A stretch of 64,000 nt of DNA from Solea solea (Eukaryota; Chordata; Actinopteri; Pleuronectiformes; Soleidae). The stretch spans positions 20,965,458 to 21,029,457 of the forward strand of contig NC_081146.1 of NCBI RefSeq assembly GCF_958295425.1, in the 5' to 3' direction. The notes beneath the pieces are model-generated. The model was not told the DNA's origin and did not search any database. It saw only the letters and a program-made list of their open reading frames with translations. Positions 1-13,625 of this stretch are shown one piece after another (the stretch's first letter is position 1; each line of letters starts with the position of its first letter). A program made the position numbers and the translations under genes.

Positions 1-1028
1 GACGTTTGTATCATGAGATACCCTGCAATACCCACTCCTCCTCCTCCTATCGGGACACGCTTCGCAAGTGACATCACATGAACTCCGCTCAACCTCTCTT
101 AAAAGCGTCAAGGAAAGGAGAAATCCTGCTGTCTCAGAGAGACAAAGGATTCCATTTCCCTAAACGACAGAGAGTTCCAAAAGAAATACACAACACCTTC
201 AAGTATAAAAGCACATCAGCCCAAATGTGCTGTCGGTGTTAGATTTAACAGGCAGAAGCTGCAGGGCTGGTTACAGTTGAGCAAACAATTAAGTGGCTGA
301 CAAATCCAAACCCTTATTTGTGGCTTTTAGAGCAAAATAAGCAGCAAGTATGTATAAAACTAAATAAATAAATAAATAACATCCTGGTGCCTTGTAAAAA
401 AAAAATATGTAGATAATTAATTAAGGTATCAAGAGTGTGACAAGTGACAGCATGAAAGCGTTCCCGGCATGTGCAAACTGAGCTTTTACCTTTCCACTTC
501 TGCACCAGGAGCTCTGCACCTGTATATTGAATGTGTAAGATGTTACATCAGGGTGAGCTCAGCCAATGCAGAAGTGAGTGAAGGTTGCAGGTGGTAATCT
601 GACATGTTTTAGGTTGTCGCGTGAAGTCTGCTCGTCACATTCACCTTTCTGCATAACGCCTACTACGTCAAAAAAAAAAAAACGTCAACAGTGTTCTTTT
701 GGTGCCATGGCCTTATTAAAACAGGGCACAAAAGAAGACACACGCCTGAGGGAAAATTACATAAATGCTGTGTTTACCCTAGAGCTAGAAAGTATTTATG
801 TGGATACACTCTGTTGGCTTCTTCTTTTTTTTTTTTTTTTTTTAAATCTCATCCTAAAAAGAAGCAATTTCTGTTAATGTATTTGTCTGGGAAACGATTT
901 TCACTTCATTTCATTTATTCATTAGATTTATTTTTTATGAATATATAGAAGGGAAATTCTTCGAAGTTATTTTTTTTTTCTGTGTGTTGAATCCCAAAAA
1001 AATATAAATTGCAATCCACTTTATTGCA

Positions 1029-1033
<5 letters not shown>

Positions 1034-1060
<27 letters not shown>
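1034..1060. repeat. (TG)n microsatellite
   Basis: Uninterrupted TG run of 27 bases in AT-rich noncoding DNA. No functional context is seen. Confidence 0.95.
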
Positions 1061-4000
1061 ACACTCACTAAGATAAATGATCAAGTCAAATAAAAATAGA
1101 GTTTAAATTCTACATCAACATACAGAGAGGGCTTTGTTGGCTCTGGCTTGTTTTCATGCCAGTTAATCACTAGAGAAATGAGATGACAGCCTTGTCTTTT
1201 GCTGCACATATAACAAACTACAGAGTGAGAGTGACACACACACACACACAGTCATACCCACACATCAAATCCGTCGAGGTCATTTATTCTTTTGTGCGTA
1301 TGCGAGCCTTTCGCAATCTTGAGTCCACAGGTGCCGGCCGTAAATTTCCCCCCACTGATTTGTAATATATGGATTTTTTCCCCACCACCCTAAAGCCCCA
1401 GACTAAAATAAGCTTTGTTTGGCAGCTCATACACTTGTAAATCTGCCTGTGACATTTTGATAGCGGGTGACACAGTGGGGGGGGGGAGCAAATATCATTA
1501 GAATGGGACAGGATTAAAATCTGTCACTCAAAGAGTCTATTATCGACTCAGCCAGTGTAAGACGCTCAGAGGCAGCACTGATAAGGAGGCAAGACAGAGG
1601 GATGGGTGGTGGAGGAGGAGGACGGGGAGAAATAAAGTTTTAAGCAAAGAGAAGGAGCCATTTGGGGTGGGGTGGGCGTGTCAGTCAGGACGTCCCCGCT
1701 AACCAGAGTGGTAAATATTTCAGCCGTCATGGCCGAGTGTAGGCAGCTGGTCCCCTTTGCATGGCAATGAGAGGAGAGGAGGAGAGCCTGTTTCAATAGA
1801 GCCCTTCAACCCTGGGAAACCTCCACACACACACGCACACACACAGCTGAGTGATGGGACAGGACAGTGCAGGTCTGTATTGCCTCACTGGCTTCTCTCT
1901 TCATTCCCACAGTTAGGCTCCACTAACTTGGTCATACTTACCACGTCCTGTGTCCGTGGAGAGTTGTATCGCATATGTCTGCATGTGCGGACAAGTCCTG
2001 TGGAAGCAAAAGTATATATGGAAAGGTCAAAGGCCAGGGAACCAGCTTGTTTTGATATAACTTGGGGACTGGAAACATCCACATGTGGCTCTGATGTATT
2101 TGGTTCCAAGTAATGGTTGTCCCTATTCTTTGAACACTGACTTGTACATCTGTGGGTAGACAGGGACTTCCTCATACATCGTTTCCACGGTTACCCTCTT
2201 TGTTGTCTCTTTTGACTAAAATAAGAGTGCACCACCAACTGGAAAAAGTGTAGTGCTACAGGGGCCATGTGAGGTCAGTGAGTACAGTCCACGCAGAATC
2301 AGACTGTAGGTATACACGGGCTAATCCACATTCGGTCCGTGCAGACCAAGCAGAAATCGGCAGAAGGTAAATTTACGTCACACACACACACACACGAGGG
2401 TTCATAAAACATGACTTAGCCTTAAGGGGGGAACCAAACAGAAAACCCACATTTTCTGCAGTTTCAGCAGCAGCATTTTCATATCCAAGAAGAAAATGAA
2501 CTCCCTCTACTGTTTCTGTACCAAGGGAGTATTCGTCTGTTGTCATCATGATGTAATAAATGGATTAAGTGTTCATCTGGTGATTAAAGTTCTTATTCTG
2601 CATTCGTGGGGAATGTCATAAGAAAGTAATGAGGAACGTTTGGCGGCAGAACTTCAGTGTGTCAAGTAGCAAAATCAGGTGGTAGTTCTTGGAAGTCTTA
2701 AAGGGAAGAGAACTCCTGGGAAACACTGGATGGAAGAACACCATAAATAGCTGCAAAGCACCCTGGACCACAGCTTGCATCCATTTGCTAGCCTGCAACA
2801 GTGTTGCTCAAGTTGAATAAGTGCCACGTAAAAGCAACATCAAGTGCCAGCTCGCAATCACCCAGTGTTTGGTTTAATTTTGGGTGTGTCGTGCCAGCGA
2901 AACCTGGTCAGACAACACACTCAAATCTATACTAAAAATCTTGTACATGGTCCATGTAGTCTGATTTTTCTCCTAAATAGTAGATAGTAAAAAAAACAAA
3001 ATCAATATGCGTTGATCACATGCTATCACAGACCAACTTCGTCTGTGACATTTTACAGATTTCATCGCTGCTTTTGGTCTATTTGCACAGGATTAGAATT
3101 ACCTGGGGTCATTTTTCTGGACCCTTTTACCCATCACTGACATACACATTACAAAACTAAAACTACTGAAAAGCTCTGGTAATAATTACTTAACCCCACC
3201 TCTCTATGCAAAACTAATCCCATCTGAATAATTATGACATCATCTGAAAAAGTTAACATGCCTACAGGATTATACAATCACTATGTGAGGTATCACATTT
3301 AAAATGAGCGATCACCAAGAGGTGGTCATCTTAGCTAAAGTGAGGTTGTGTCTAATAAGAGGTTAACAGCGTTATAAATCAGTGCCTTAATATCCAGAAC
3401 CCTGACAGTACTTTCATTTAACTGCCCAGTCACTGAATTCTATAAAACGTATAGAGATCTAAAGCTGCTTGGTCATGCAGATTAAGTAGAGATGAAGTAT
3501 ATTACCTTATAGCAGGAATGAGGAAGCACTAGTTGGATTTCATGCGGTCGGTGCAGAGTTCAATGGTGCTGCGACATAGTTACCACAGGAACCATGCAGG
3601 GAAGCTCCAACTGAACTAACCACAATCACAAAGTATGACACTGTTCAATGCTGCCACTATGTTTTGGCAATGAGAGATTTCCAGTCTACCCAAAAAGCCC
3701 AAATACTCACACTGATTAAACCCTAACCATATAAATATTTGATCATTTCCAATGATGTTCATTACAATAGGAAACCAATTAAAAGAAGCAATTAAAACAC
3801 AACATATCATGTGAATTGTGCAACACTGAGGTCCAACTGCATATTGACATGCTGTAGTGGTGTCGTCTGAGCAAGTGTTCGCCAGACGCTGATGTCGTGT
3901 GAATGTTGCGTGGCCACGTCATCGCTTAAGGTCGCTCTCACAAATAGTTATTACACTGCGTCACTGCTGCCCTTTTCTGTGTGTGTCATGTACACCTGAA

Positions 4001-4544
4001 GACAAACAACATGCATGTGAGTCTAACAGGCATAATTGTGCATAATGCTTGCATTCAGAAATGATGAATCATTTGCATTTGGCACAAATAGAATTATCTT
4101 GTGGTCATCTCGCATATGCTGTTAATAATGGTGTAATCGATGGAATCATTTTCAGGCTGCGCCTCTCAACAGCACTTAACCTGCAGCTGAGCAGGATTCT
4201 GCTCTCCATTGATTCGGAAGCAGCCATTAAAGAGACACATTACCTATGACAATGTGGCGGGGTGGTTCTAAAACTGAATGGCTTTTCATCTGAATTAGGA
4301 AAGCTGAATAGAGGCAGCAAGTGCTGCTAAAACTGTCTTCAGCAGAGAGAAGGTTTTGGCTGAAGCGGAGAGCCTTTTTTTTTGAAGATATTATGAAATT
4401 TAAATAGCAATACTGAAGATGCCAGGATTGTAGCATGCAGCAAAACGTGTCTAAAGTTAGGCAGATTGATTAGATGGGTTATAAACTCTCCCAAATGAGT
4501 CATCGGTAAATAATTCATGACTTAATGTCATGTAAACCATGTGC

Positions 4545-5030
4545 GACTAAAAACAAGCTAGTCTTAGTCGGACTAACATACCTGGATAATGCAATTCATA
4601 ATCCGATTACACCTGCATGGAATCTGACTTGGCATTCTGTGCATGCACCAAAATTTCCTCCCTGGTCTTTGTCATAGAAGTTGAAGGAGACGACATATAA
4701 GCTGTCGCCGGAAATCATAAGGTGGCAGCAACCACAAAATCACGCTCGATACGAAGAATACTAATTTGTATCACGATTAACATGCACAGCAGGTACGAAA
4801 CATACAGAACCACAGTGCGATCTATCCTCACCTATCTATCTTGCGTTTGCTTTTCTGCGACACAAAGGTCTACAGGAAACTGATTCAATACACACTCGCT
4901 CATAGAGAGATACAGCGCCATCTACTGAGGTGGAGTCTGGCGTACACGGCCAATAAATCGATTTTCTCCTCCGCATGCATACTCTAACTCGGCAAGTTGT
5001 CCAATTGCCCGTCTTAGTCGGCGTAATTAC
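4545..5030. repeat. Candidate unclassified interspersed repeat
   Basis: The 11-mer gtcttagtcgg occurs at 4561-4571 and again at 5011-5021, bracketing about 450 bases that do not look like the AT-rich surroundings. The style resembles fish nonautonomous DNA elements, but I see neither clear inverted termini nor a target duplication. The boundaries are guesses. Confidence 0.3.
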
Positions 5031-7800
5031 TAAATGAAAAGAAATCTGGAATTGCACTTGGAACTTTCAAATCACCAGATTCACAGGCACAGATTGTGTA
5101 GAACCATGTTTGGCAAATAAAAAGGATAGAGATTTTAAAGTGAGCGGCTGTACTTTTATTTGGACTTGGAATGCCCAGAGGAAATTGATCGTTGTCTGTA
5201 CTTGTCATCATAAGACAAGTTGTTCTCCCAAATTTTCAATGTTTATCATAGCACCAATGTCCTCATTTTTATACTTGCTGCATAAGCCTCTCTTAATATA
5301 GTTGTTTCACTGAATGCCGTTAAAAGTATTAATACAATGACTGATGACTCACTTATTGGTGAAGTAAACTGTAGTAACTTCCCTAGCTGGAAGTTCAGGC
5401 AATAGTTGCTGAGTTGTAAGTTTATACCGAATCTGCGTGGATTTTCCCAGAAGCATTGTTAGCTGCCTGGTGACTGAAGTTCTACAAGCAGTGTTTGCCA
5501 ACAGGCTTTTCTTTTGGCACTGTAGATTTCTTGTTTATACAGTCTTAAGTGGACCACCACCAACCTGTCCTCCTTCTGTTGCCAGTTTTGCCTAGAATAT
5601 TTGCAAACCCAAGCTATTTTCAAATTTGCCAGAATATTACATTCAATCTTTTTTTGGGTACAAAATGTACAAATATGATGGCAGATATTTTGTATCAGCA
5701 GGTGTCCCATGCAGAAAGTTTCCCATGGTCGATATGTGCACATTGAAAGACTATAATGTCCATCATGTATGGGCTTTAGTCTTGTCCTGTCTCATTACAG
5801 CCTAGTGTACTAATGCTGACATTGAATAACGCGTCACAGCTGCTCATCCCTCGGTGTAGCCGACAGTGTCATGTGTAGCTTGTGTTCTGATATTGGCCAA
5901 CTGTGAATGACAGCATTTACGTGGACAGGCGACATCTGCTTCAGTGTTGTTGTCGCCGTCTTGCAGGTCTGCTTGACAAGGCGTCAGCAGTGACCAGTGG
6001 TTTTTTGCAGGTGCACATTCTGCCCAGACGATTAACCTCATAAGTGTCTTCACACTGTTCTGGTATAAAATCATGGATCCAGAGGCTTATGATCTGTGAC
6101 ACCTTGTTTCCCCATAGCTCTTTGTCTGTATATGCAAGTCACACAGAGGTGTGTTCATTTCAATGGCAACCACTGTGGTCTCTGGTGTGTTGTGACACTT
6201 CTCCCTTTCCGATGTTTTTGGGTCCAGAATTGACATCCTTGTGCATTGAAATAATTGAATTTCTAAATGTATGCACTTGTTTGCTGTAAATTAGCGAACA
6301 AACAAAGTAGCCATATAATTCAATTGAGTTGTGGGACATTGTTGCTCACCAAACAATGCAATGTAAAGCCATGTGTAACTCTTGAAAGTGTCTATTAGAT
6401 TCAAAACATTGGCAAATTAGCTCCCACGCAGACAGAGACAACAATTTGCGCTTTAACATTGCGCTAGTAAAGCGAGACAACTAACCAATTGGAGTTGGAC
6501 TCAATAAATGCCTCTTGCAACCATGCTCCTATGTGCTGCCACTGGATACACACAAACACGTTGCATTGTTTATGTTCATGACAGAATAACATCAGCAAAG
6601 AAATCACCAAAAGCTACGTACTGCAGCTTTAAATATACACTTCAGTCAGTTTAACACCTTGTGCGTTTCATAAATAATACTTTGTGCTGGCATTGCACAA
6701 CCTTGAGCCTGTTTGTGACATACATAACTGACATGGCAGTGCAGTATAGCTATGTGAGACCGCTGGTGAGTGGCCAGTCAGTGAAACAACGAGAAGCAGC
6801 TTTCCTGTTGATAAGTTCTTTATAACAAAACTGTCCTACAAAAATCTGTGGTCATACCGGGCTTTTATCTTATATATTTTTAATCAGTTCACATATCTCT
6901 ATTCATGCTATCTGTATTATTTTAGTCTTTGATCTTTTTACTTTGTTTACCTTTTTAATCTCTTTACCTCGTTCACACTGCATGCTCTTCTTAATCTCAT
7001 ACATTTCTTGTTTTGCTTTAATTGGGCACTGATAAGTACATACTGTATTTCCACCTTTGGAGAGCTACAGTATTCACTTACCTGCATTCATTATGTTGCT
7101 TTACTAATTTTCCTCATACATGTTAATGATGCAGAAATGTCCCCTGCGTGTCTACTATAAATGCAGCATGTCATCCCTGTGCTAGAAATGCAGATGTATC
7201 AATAATAGGAGCATCTTTCACATTAAGATTTTTTTGGTGAACTGTGATGTGATCTGACAGCAGATTGCAGGCTGTGGTGGGTTAAATGTAATGGACTGTG
7301 GACGAAGGCTGGTTAGAAAAACAGATCTGCACTGGGCTCTTCTAAAAATCAGTCCTAAATCAAATTCTTCAAATTTGATATCCGCATCCCCCGTGGATGC
7401 ATATTTTTAAGTTTATTCATAAAAATGAAGGAACTGTCTTTATTCCAGCTGACATGTGCACACTTTTGTGTATAAGATGAATTTCTCCAGCTGGATGGAA
7501 CGGACCGGCAATGACACGTTAAAGATTCCCAGTGTCTTTTTCATCGAAATGTGATCAGGCTTGATTTGATTTGCTACCCAGAGAAAATTGCCTTTTATGT
7601 CAATGCGATTACATCACAGAACAAAGCTGCCATTATATGGAGACTTATGGTCACAGTGGAAAGAAAAAGGCTATCGCATTGCTATTAGTAACAGCCCTAC
7701 TGAGAGGAATGTGTTTTCGGAAGAGGAGATGCTGTGTACCCACATACACACACATACACACACACATACACACAAACCCAAACTGAGCACATGCTCTAAA

Positions 7801-8179
7801 CCAGTGGCTCTCAAACCTTTTATACCAAATAACCTGAGAAAACATGTAGCTTTTGAAGTAACACCGTTATCACCAGCGTAAAATATAAATAAATAATAAA
7901 ATAAAACCCAATCAGTGGTGTAGAGAAGATAATTTGCTCTCATATACTTCAGACACTGGTATAGTGAAATTATATGAAGATGGAGCGAGAGCTAAGGTGA
8001 CTCTAATTAGGATTATTTAATTTCTTTTTATTTATCATAGTATTGTTTAGTTGTCTCTGTTCTCCGATCACATACCCTGGTATATTCTGTTTAACAGTAT
8101 TTCTGATTTTCCTCCAAGTACCAACAGAGGAAGCTCATGTACCACTGGTGGTACCACTTACCCCAGTTGGAGAACCATG
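7801..8179. mobile_element. hAT-type nonautonomous element (degenerate)
   Basis: The left end reads cagtggctctcaaacc and the reverse complement of the right end reads catggttctccaact. Both fit the common hAT terminus CAGTGGTTCTCAAAC. The 8-base flanks gctctaaa (left) and gttctaat (right) match at 6 of 8 positions, as expected for an aged 8-bp target duplication. There is no transposase frame inside, so this is a nonautonomous relic. The superfamily call rests on terminus style and duplication length. Confidence 0.6.
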
Positions 8180-10250
8180 GTTCTAATCCATTAGCTTTTT
8201 AAGGTTTTTCTCCTGCAGCTATGATTCGGTAGCAACAGTTGCTATTGCTGCTAAAGCGATGGTGATGGCGTCCGCTATACTTAGGTGCACTGTCTGACAA
8301 AAACAAGATAAAACAGCTTTTTTTTGAGGAACAGCATTTATTCAAGAGCTGTGGCCTTCATTTCTCTCGCCACTCAAACACACAATCGACATTGAAACAT
8401 GACACATCACACACACGGAGACCAGGAATATTGCGTCTGTAAAATACCTGAATACACGTTGAATATTCATCACATTTAGACTTATTGTGCTGTTTTATTG
8501 AGTTGAGCTGTTTTTTTTTTTTGTTTTTTTTTACTTGCATATCCATGAATGTCAATCATATAACTATCATAGCAGGTCACCTGACAGGCTTCAACCTTGG
8601 CAGGTGACTGACCAAGGCAGACCTGGGCAGGATAGGTCCCAGGGCTATATTCCTGATCAGGAAGGGTCATTGGAAATTCAAAAATAAATGTGAATAAGTC
8701 GTCATGCATGCTTTTATTTTGAAGGTGACTTTCCCCCCCTCAATTTATGTACAGTACATACGTGTCTGTGTGTGTGTGTTTGCGTGTCCATGAGATAGAA
8801 AGTGGTGTGTTTTTAACTGTCCAATCATAACATTTATTCTTACCAGTTGCAGCTTCTGAAAACATTACAATTTACTGCTTTTTATAAAGAGATAACAATT
8901 AATATTAAGCAGAATTGAGCTCAGCCTCTTTGGGAAAAACAAATGGCCCACTCCTGGACTAAGGACACCAGTGTGTCCGGGGCTGACTTTGACGTTGTTT
9001 AGTTAAGAGGTCTAAGAGATAATGGTAGAAATGCAACAGATAATCACTAAAAAACTGGCGCATAAATGTAAATGGGTAGTGCACTAGTATTCGAGATGAC
9101 TGAAGCCACGGAAGTTTCATTATAGTTGAGTATAATGGCAATAAAGATATTGATTGTGATTCTGTAATGATTCTGATTCTGACAGGCTTGTCCTAAAGCT
9201 CTGTTTGGACACTCGCTAAAAACAAAGGCAACTGGACTAATGTTATGTTCTCGATGATGCTTCGCCTCTCTTCCAAAAGGCTTCTCCGGTTCTGATTTGG
9301 GCGTGTGAGTTCCTTACGTCTGCACACTGCTGAAATCACGTTTCCACGCTGTGCGATTCGTTTTTTAAGCCACGGCTGAGGAAAGACCAAAGCACAGCAG
9401 CGACACAGCACCGGTAAAGCTCGGTGAATTAGCAGTGATTCAGCTGAAGCCTCCGCCGCGTCAGCGTTTAAAGTGAGAATCCAAAAGCAAAACTGAGGAT
9501 CTGTTTATCATTATCAGCTCATTAATGTGTTTGTAAAACCACTTGCACTGTTTTGCGGCGTGTGTGGCGAGACTGTAATCTGGGGTTATACATGTCATAA
9601 AGTCTCCACTCAGTGAAATCCAATTAAGGCAGTGTTTAACTCTGGATCCACTTCAACACAGCTGTTGCCTGTTGTGTATGAAATGATTGCTCTCCATGTC
9701 TGCATTTTTTCATTTTACACAAGGACGGAGCCGCGTGCAGCTGGAGTCACTCAGCTCCCACAGTATATACACAGTCGGCACAGTAAACCTAATAATAGAC
9801 ATGTTCAATTACACTCATGGTGCTTTAGTGGCTCAAGTGTACCAGTGTTGTAAACAATGCTGACGTCTGTTTGCTGTCCGCAGCCCGCACTGTGGGCTTT
9901 GACTGATGCAGTCTGACAGCAGCAGTTTTCCTCTTCCACTAGCGGCACAGCATGAGGATGAAATGTGTCGGTCACTGTCTGTTTAACACTTCAGTCTCGA
10001 GCGAGATCTGTTGATAAGTCGCTAATGAACAGGCAGTCTGGGAATTTACTGCGGATATTCAAAGGCCTTTAGTGATACTTTGTGATGCACCTTTTACGCA
10101 AGAACATTGTAAATCTAATGGGTCATTTGCCGTTTATTGACACAATTGACAATTATTGACAATTTATGAAATGCCTTTACTCTTTTCTATAATACCGTTC
10201 ATTGCATTTCTTTACAAAAACCCTTTTTTAATGTTTGTTAATGACGTGAT

Positions 10251-10580
10251 TAGTGCTGCAACGATTAAGCGATTAATCAATTATTAATCGATTACTAAAT
10301 GAACCCCGTCAACTGTTTTGATAAAAGATTAATCGGTTTGTGAATTTTCTGCTTCTTAAATGTGAATATTTCCTGGTTTCTTTGCTCCATATGACAAAGA
10401 AATCATTCAAACTGAATAATTTTGTTTTGTGGACAAAACAAGACATTCGAGAACATCATCATTTCCAGGTTTAGTAAACACCGATCAACATTTTTTGACA
10501 TTTTACAGACCAATCAATTACTGGATTATTCAAGAAACAGATTAATCGATTATGAAAAATAATCTTTCGTTGCAGCCCTA
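10251..10580. mobile_element. MITE-like element with GCTGCAACGA termini
   Basis: A 330-bp noncoding unit. The left end is tagtgctgcaacga and the reverse complement of the right end is tagggctgcaacga (13 of 14 match). Blocks rich in attaatcgatta follow each terminus. Two decayed relatives lie near 13419-13625 (reverse orientation) and 51585-51835. No clear target duplication is visible, so the superfamily stays open. Confidence 0.7.
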
Positions 10581-13107
10581 GATTATCATGAGTCATGTGT
10601 TTTGTTATGGTCAGAACATTTTGGCACAGTTATATAGCCATGAATGTATCTGCTGATTGATTAATTTGTAATTTACAGACGTGTTGCCATGGTGCATGAG
10701 ACACAAGATCTCAGCATCACTTTACTGAGAAACAGAGTCATGTGGAGCAGACAGCTTTAACCAGGATCGTGTAAACTCGTCGGTACAAAGGTACAGACAT
10801 TTGTTTTCTAGTCACAGTTACACACAGAGCTTAACACTCCTCACTTCAGCTACAATACGACACAATAATGTGTCGCCAAATCGCACAGGTTTTTGTTCAG
10901 TTCTGTGTGAGAGCAAAAGAGAAACAGAGAGAAATGCCTTCCCCTCTGCTTATTAGAAAGGTTTGACACTTGCCACAGTAAACACATTCATCAGCACAGA
11001 CAGATGATTATCTGTTTAATTTTGCAGCCTGGCAAGACATCACAGCGCTCGCAGTCGCTGTCGTCGGGCTCGACGTTTACCCAAACTGCAGCAATTTGTC
11101 GACAAAGGAGAAAAAAGGATCCTGCTCCATTTTCTTCAACTTTGTGTCTCCATTAACATTCTTTTAGGACAAGCCATGAATCCATTCACATTTTCGTAAC
11201 AAGGTAATACAGAGTGAAAGTCAGTGCGGTGATGCATTTAGCATAAAGAGCTCAATTTGACGCAGTTCCTAACCACTTTAAAAGGTGCATATGAGTGCTC
11301 GACAGGAAATCTATAGGCTTTTCAATGTCAAACAGGAGCACAACTACAAACGCACTTATGTGTGGTGTTATATTCTCTGTGTAACAAGCAACGATCAACA
11401 GTGGGGGGAGTGCATTATGGTTTCAAACTGGGCTGGGGGTTTTGTTACGTGTGACTGGCACCACATTAGTGTGAAATCCAGTTGACAGGAAGCTATATCT
11501 GCTCCTTATATCTGCTCCTTATTTTCTCCACAACAATGTAAAGAGGAAAAGCTGCAAACGCACGAGCACCTTTGAACCCTGACAGGTGTAAAAGAAGGAA
11601 ATGTAGATGGAACATTAGTATAACTAACGAGTTAACCTTCAAATAATGCATTAAAAGGATTCAGTAGAACTATTGATTATAATAATGTAAATAAAACAAC
11701 TTTCAGTGTCTGGAAAGCATCCAAACATTAGGTGACTTAAAATAGAACCCACATTTCCTAGTAGCATTTGTTAGATTGGATTGTTTACACCTGTTAATGT
11801 AAAGTGTGGGCAAATTATTCTTCTATTTCATTATTTAGAATAATTAAACCATAGATTCACATCCACGTACATTATCTACCACAGTTGAGTTCGTTAGATT
11901 TTCTAATACTGACCAGGTGATCCTTTATAATTTAATAGGATTTGTAAAATAAATAGGCGTCATGTTCATACGCTGAATTAGCCTCAAACCTAAAGAATTC
12001 ATGTATTCCGACCTCCACCCTCCTCCCATGACTCTCGTCTGCAGGGTGGAGTATAGTCACCATGATCAATGGCGCTGGCACAAACTGCTGTAACTGATGT
12101 CCCCGCCAAACCATTTCTCATTTGAAAGAATTCCGTGATGTAGAGGAGCAATTTTTACACAATCTGTAGTTCGGGGAGGAGAGGAATCCACTGGTGACTT
12201 GCAGTCCCTTGGCTTTTTGCCTCATAACTAGCAGCGGCTCCTCGTTGTTTTTCTCCTAATCAGCCTGTAATTTGTGCTGCTGATGTGAGAAGGAGATGCT
12301 CCACGCGACTCTATCATTTCCTCATCAACGCTCTTTTTGTCTCTGTTTTTATCTTTCCGGCCTTCCTCTCCATGGCTGTCTGACTGACTGTTGCTCCTCT
12401 TTGATTGGCCCATTGTTCCGACTCTCTCACAGAGCCAGCCTGTTGGCCATGTTTACATGGATTCATGCTTCTGGGCTGCTGGCTAATGCAACACCTTTGT
12501 TCTTTTAATTGCTTGCTGTTCCAGCCACAGGCTAAAAGGAATGAATTATTTCACAGTGGCAGAAAACTCAAATTCCCAGCCAGTGAAGAACTTCTTTCTC
12601 TGAATACAAAAACACATCGGGGCGGGTTTGGTGTATGATCCACACGTCATGGGAACACGAAGGTAGTGGAGCCACAGCCATGAAAGCTTCCTTGACTCGT
12701 GTTTTGGCTGCGTTGAAACAATGTTATATAATATCATTCCAACAAACGGCATTTTGACCTGACCTTATCTAAATACTGATAACTTAATATCTACATTTGA
12801 AAGTATATAGATATGTGCCTAATAAAGTGGATTGTGATACCTTCGTTATAATATCCGGAAAAAGTGGTGATATACGACACCACTTTTTCTTATCTGATTT
12901 CGGTAACACAAACTCGAGTATATACAGATACTGATATCAGTCTGATACAGTCACGCTTTCAACTAGGAAGCTGTTAACAGCACGTTTGTGCTGTCGTCAT
13001 TTCAGGTATCATTCTCCAACTGTGTAACAAATATTCATCTCCTGCAGCATGACTCAGCTAAAATGCTGTTATTTACATTTCTACAGTCTGTGCATAGTGA
13101 ATAGAAG

Positions 13108-13160
13108 AATAGAATATACTTTATTAATCCCTTGCGGGAAATTCTTTCGTCACAGCGCTC
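13108..13160 (-). mobile_element. SINE/LINE-type 3' tail, reverse orientation
   Basis: The motif actttattaatccc followed by a g-rich step is the reverse complement of the tail ggattaataaagtatct found on the SINE at 32368-32600. Only the tail is recognisable. It probably marks the end of a truncated retroposon lying on the minus strand. Confidence 0.5.
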
Positions 13161-13239
13161 CAGTGTACAAAGGTAACGAATATTATAGCATATGATACAT
13201 AGGATTTTTGGATTGTTTCCGACTTTCCAGTGATTTTGA

Positions 13240-13385
13240 CCAGTATTGGCCCGAGTCAGTCAGTGGTTATTTGAGTTACTGTTGCCTTTCTATCATCTCG
13301 AATCAGTTTCACCTTCCTCCTCTGGGCAGAAAATGCCTTGTTGATGGCAGATGGCGAACAACTCAGTGGATATTTGCACTGTTGA
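13240..13385 (-). mobile_element. Tc1-like transposase relic
   Basis: Several short blocks match the Tc1/mariner-type transposase common in teleosts, mostly antisense (the region of gaatcag followed by cttcctcctctg, and the actcagtggatattt block). Between them, about 13325-13350 reads in the opposite sense and encodes GRKCLVD, a conserved transposase block. The frame is destroyed. The match is from memory of the family, not from a search. Confidence 0.5.
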
Positions 13386-13418
13386 AGCAGAGCGTCTTAT
13401 CCATAATTGAGTAATGTG

Positions 13419-13625
13419 TCGATTATTTTCTTGATTTATCAAGTACTCTAGCTACTTGAAGTCCATAAAACGTCAGACGATTTTGAAAAATGTCGATCGG
13501 TGTTTCCCAAACCTCAACCTCGACACCGTGATGTTCCCGAATGTCTTGTTTTGCCCACAAACCAAAATGAATCCGTTTTATTGATTCCGTTGTATGGAAC
13601 AAAGCAATTTAAGAAGCTGAAAAAT
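13419..13625 (-). mobile_element. Decayed relative of the 10251-10580 MITE
   Basis: Read on the minus strand it shares in order the blocks cagcttctta, a segment like ttttgtttgtgggcaaaac, aagacattcgggaacatcac, and a block near caccgatcgaca. The same order is seen in the interior of the 10251-10580 element. The outer termini are eroded. Confidence 0.55.
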
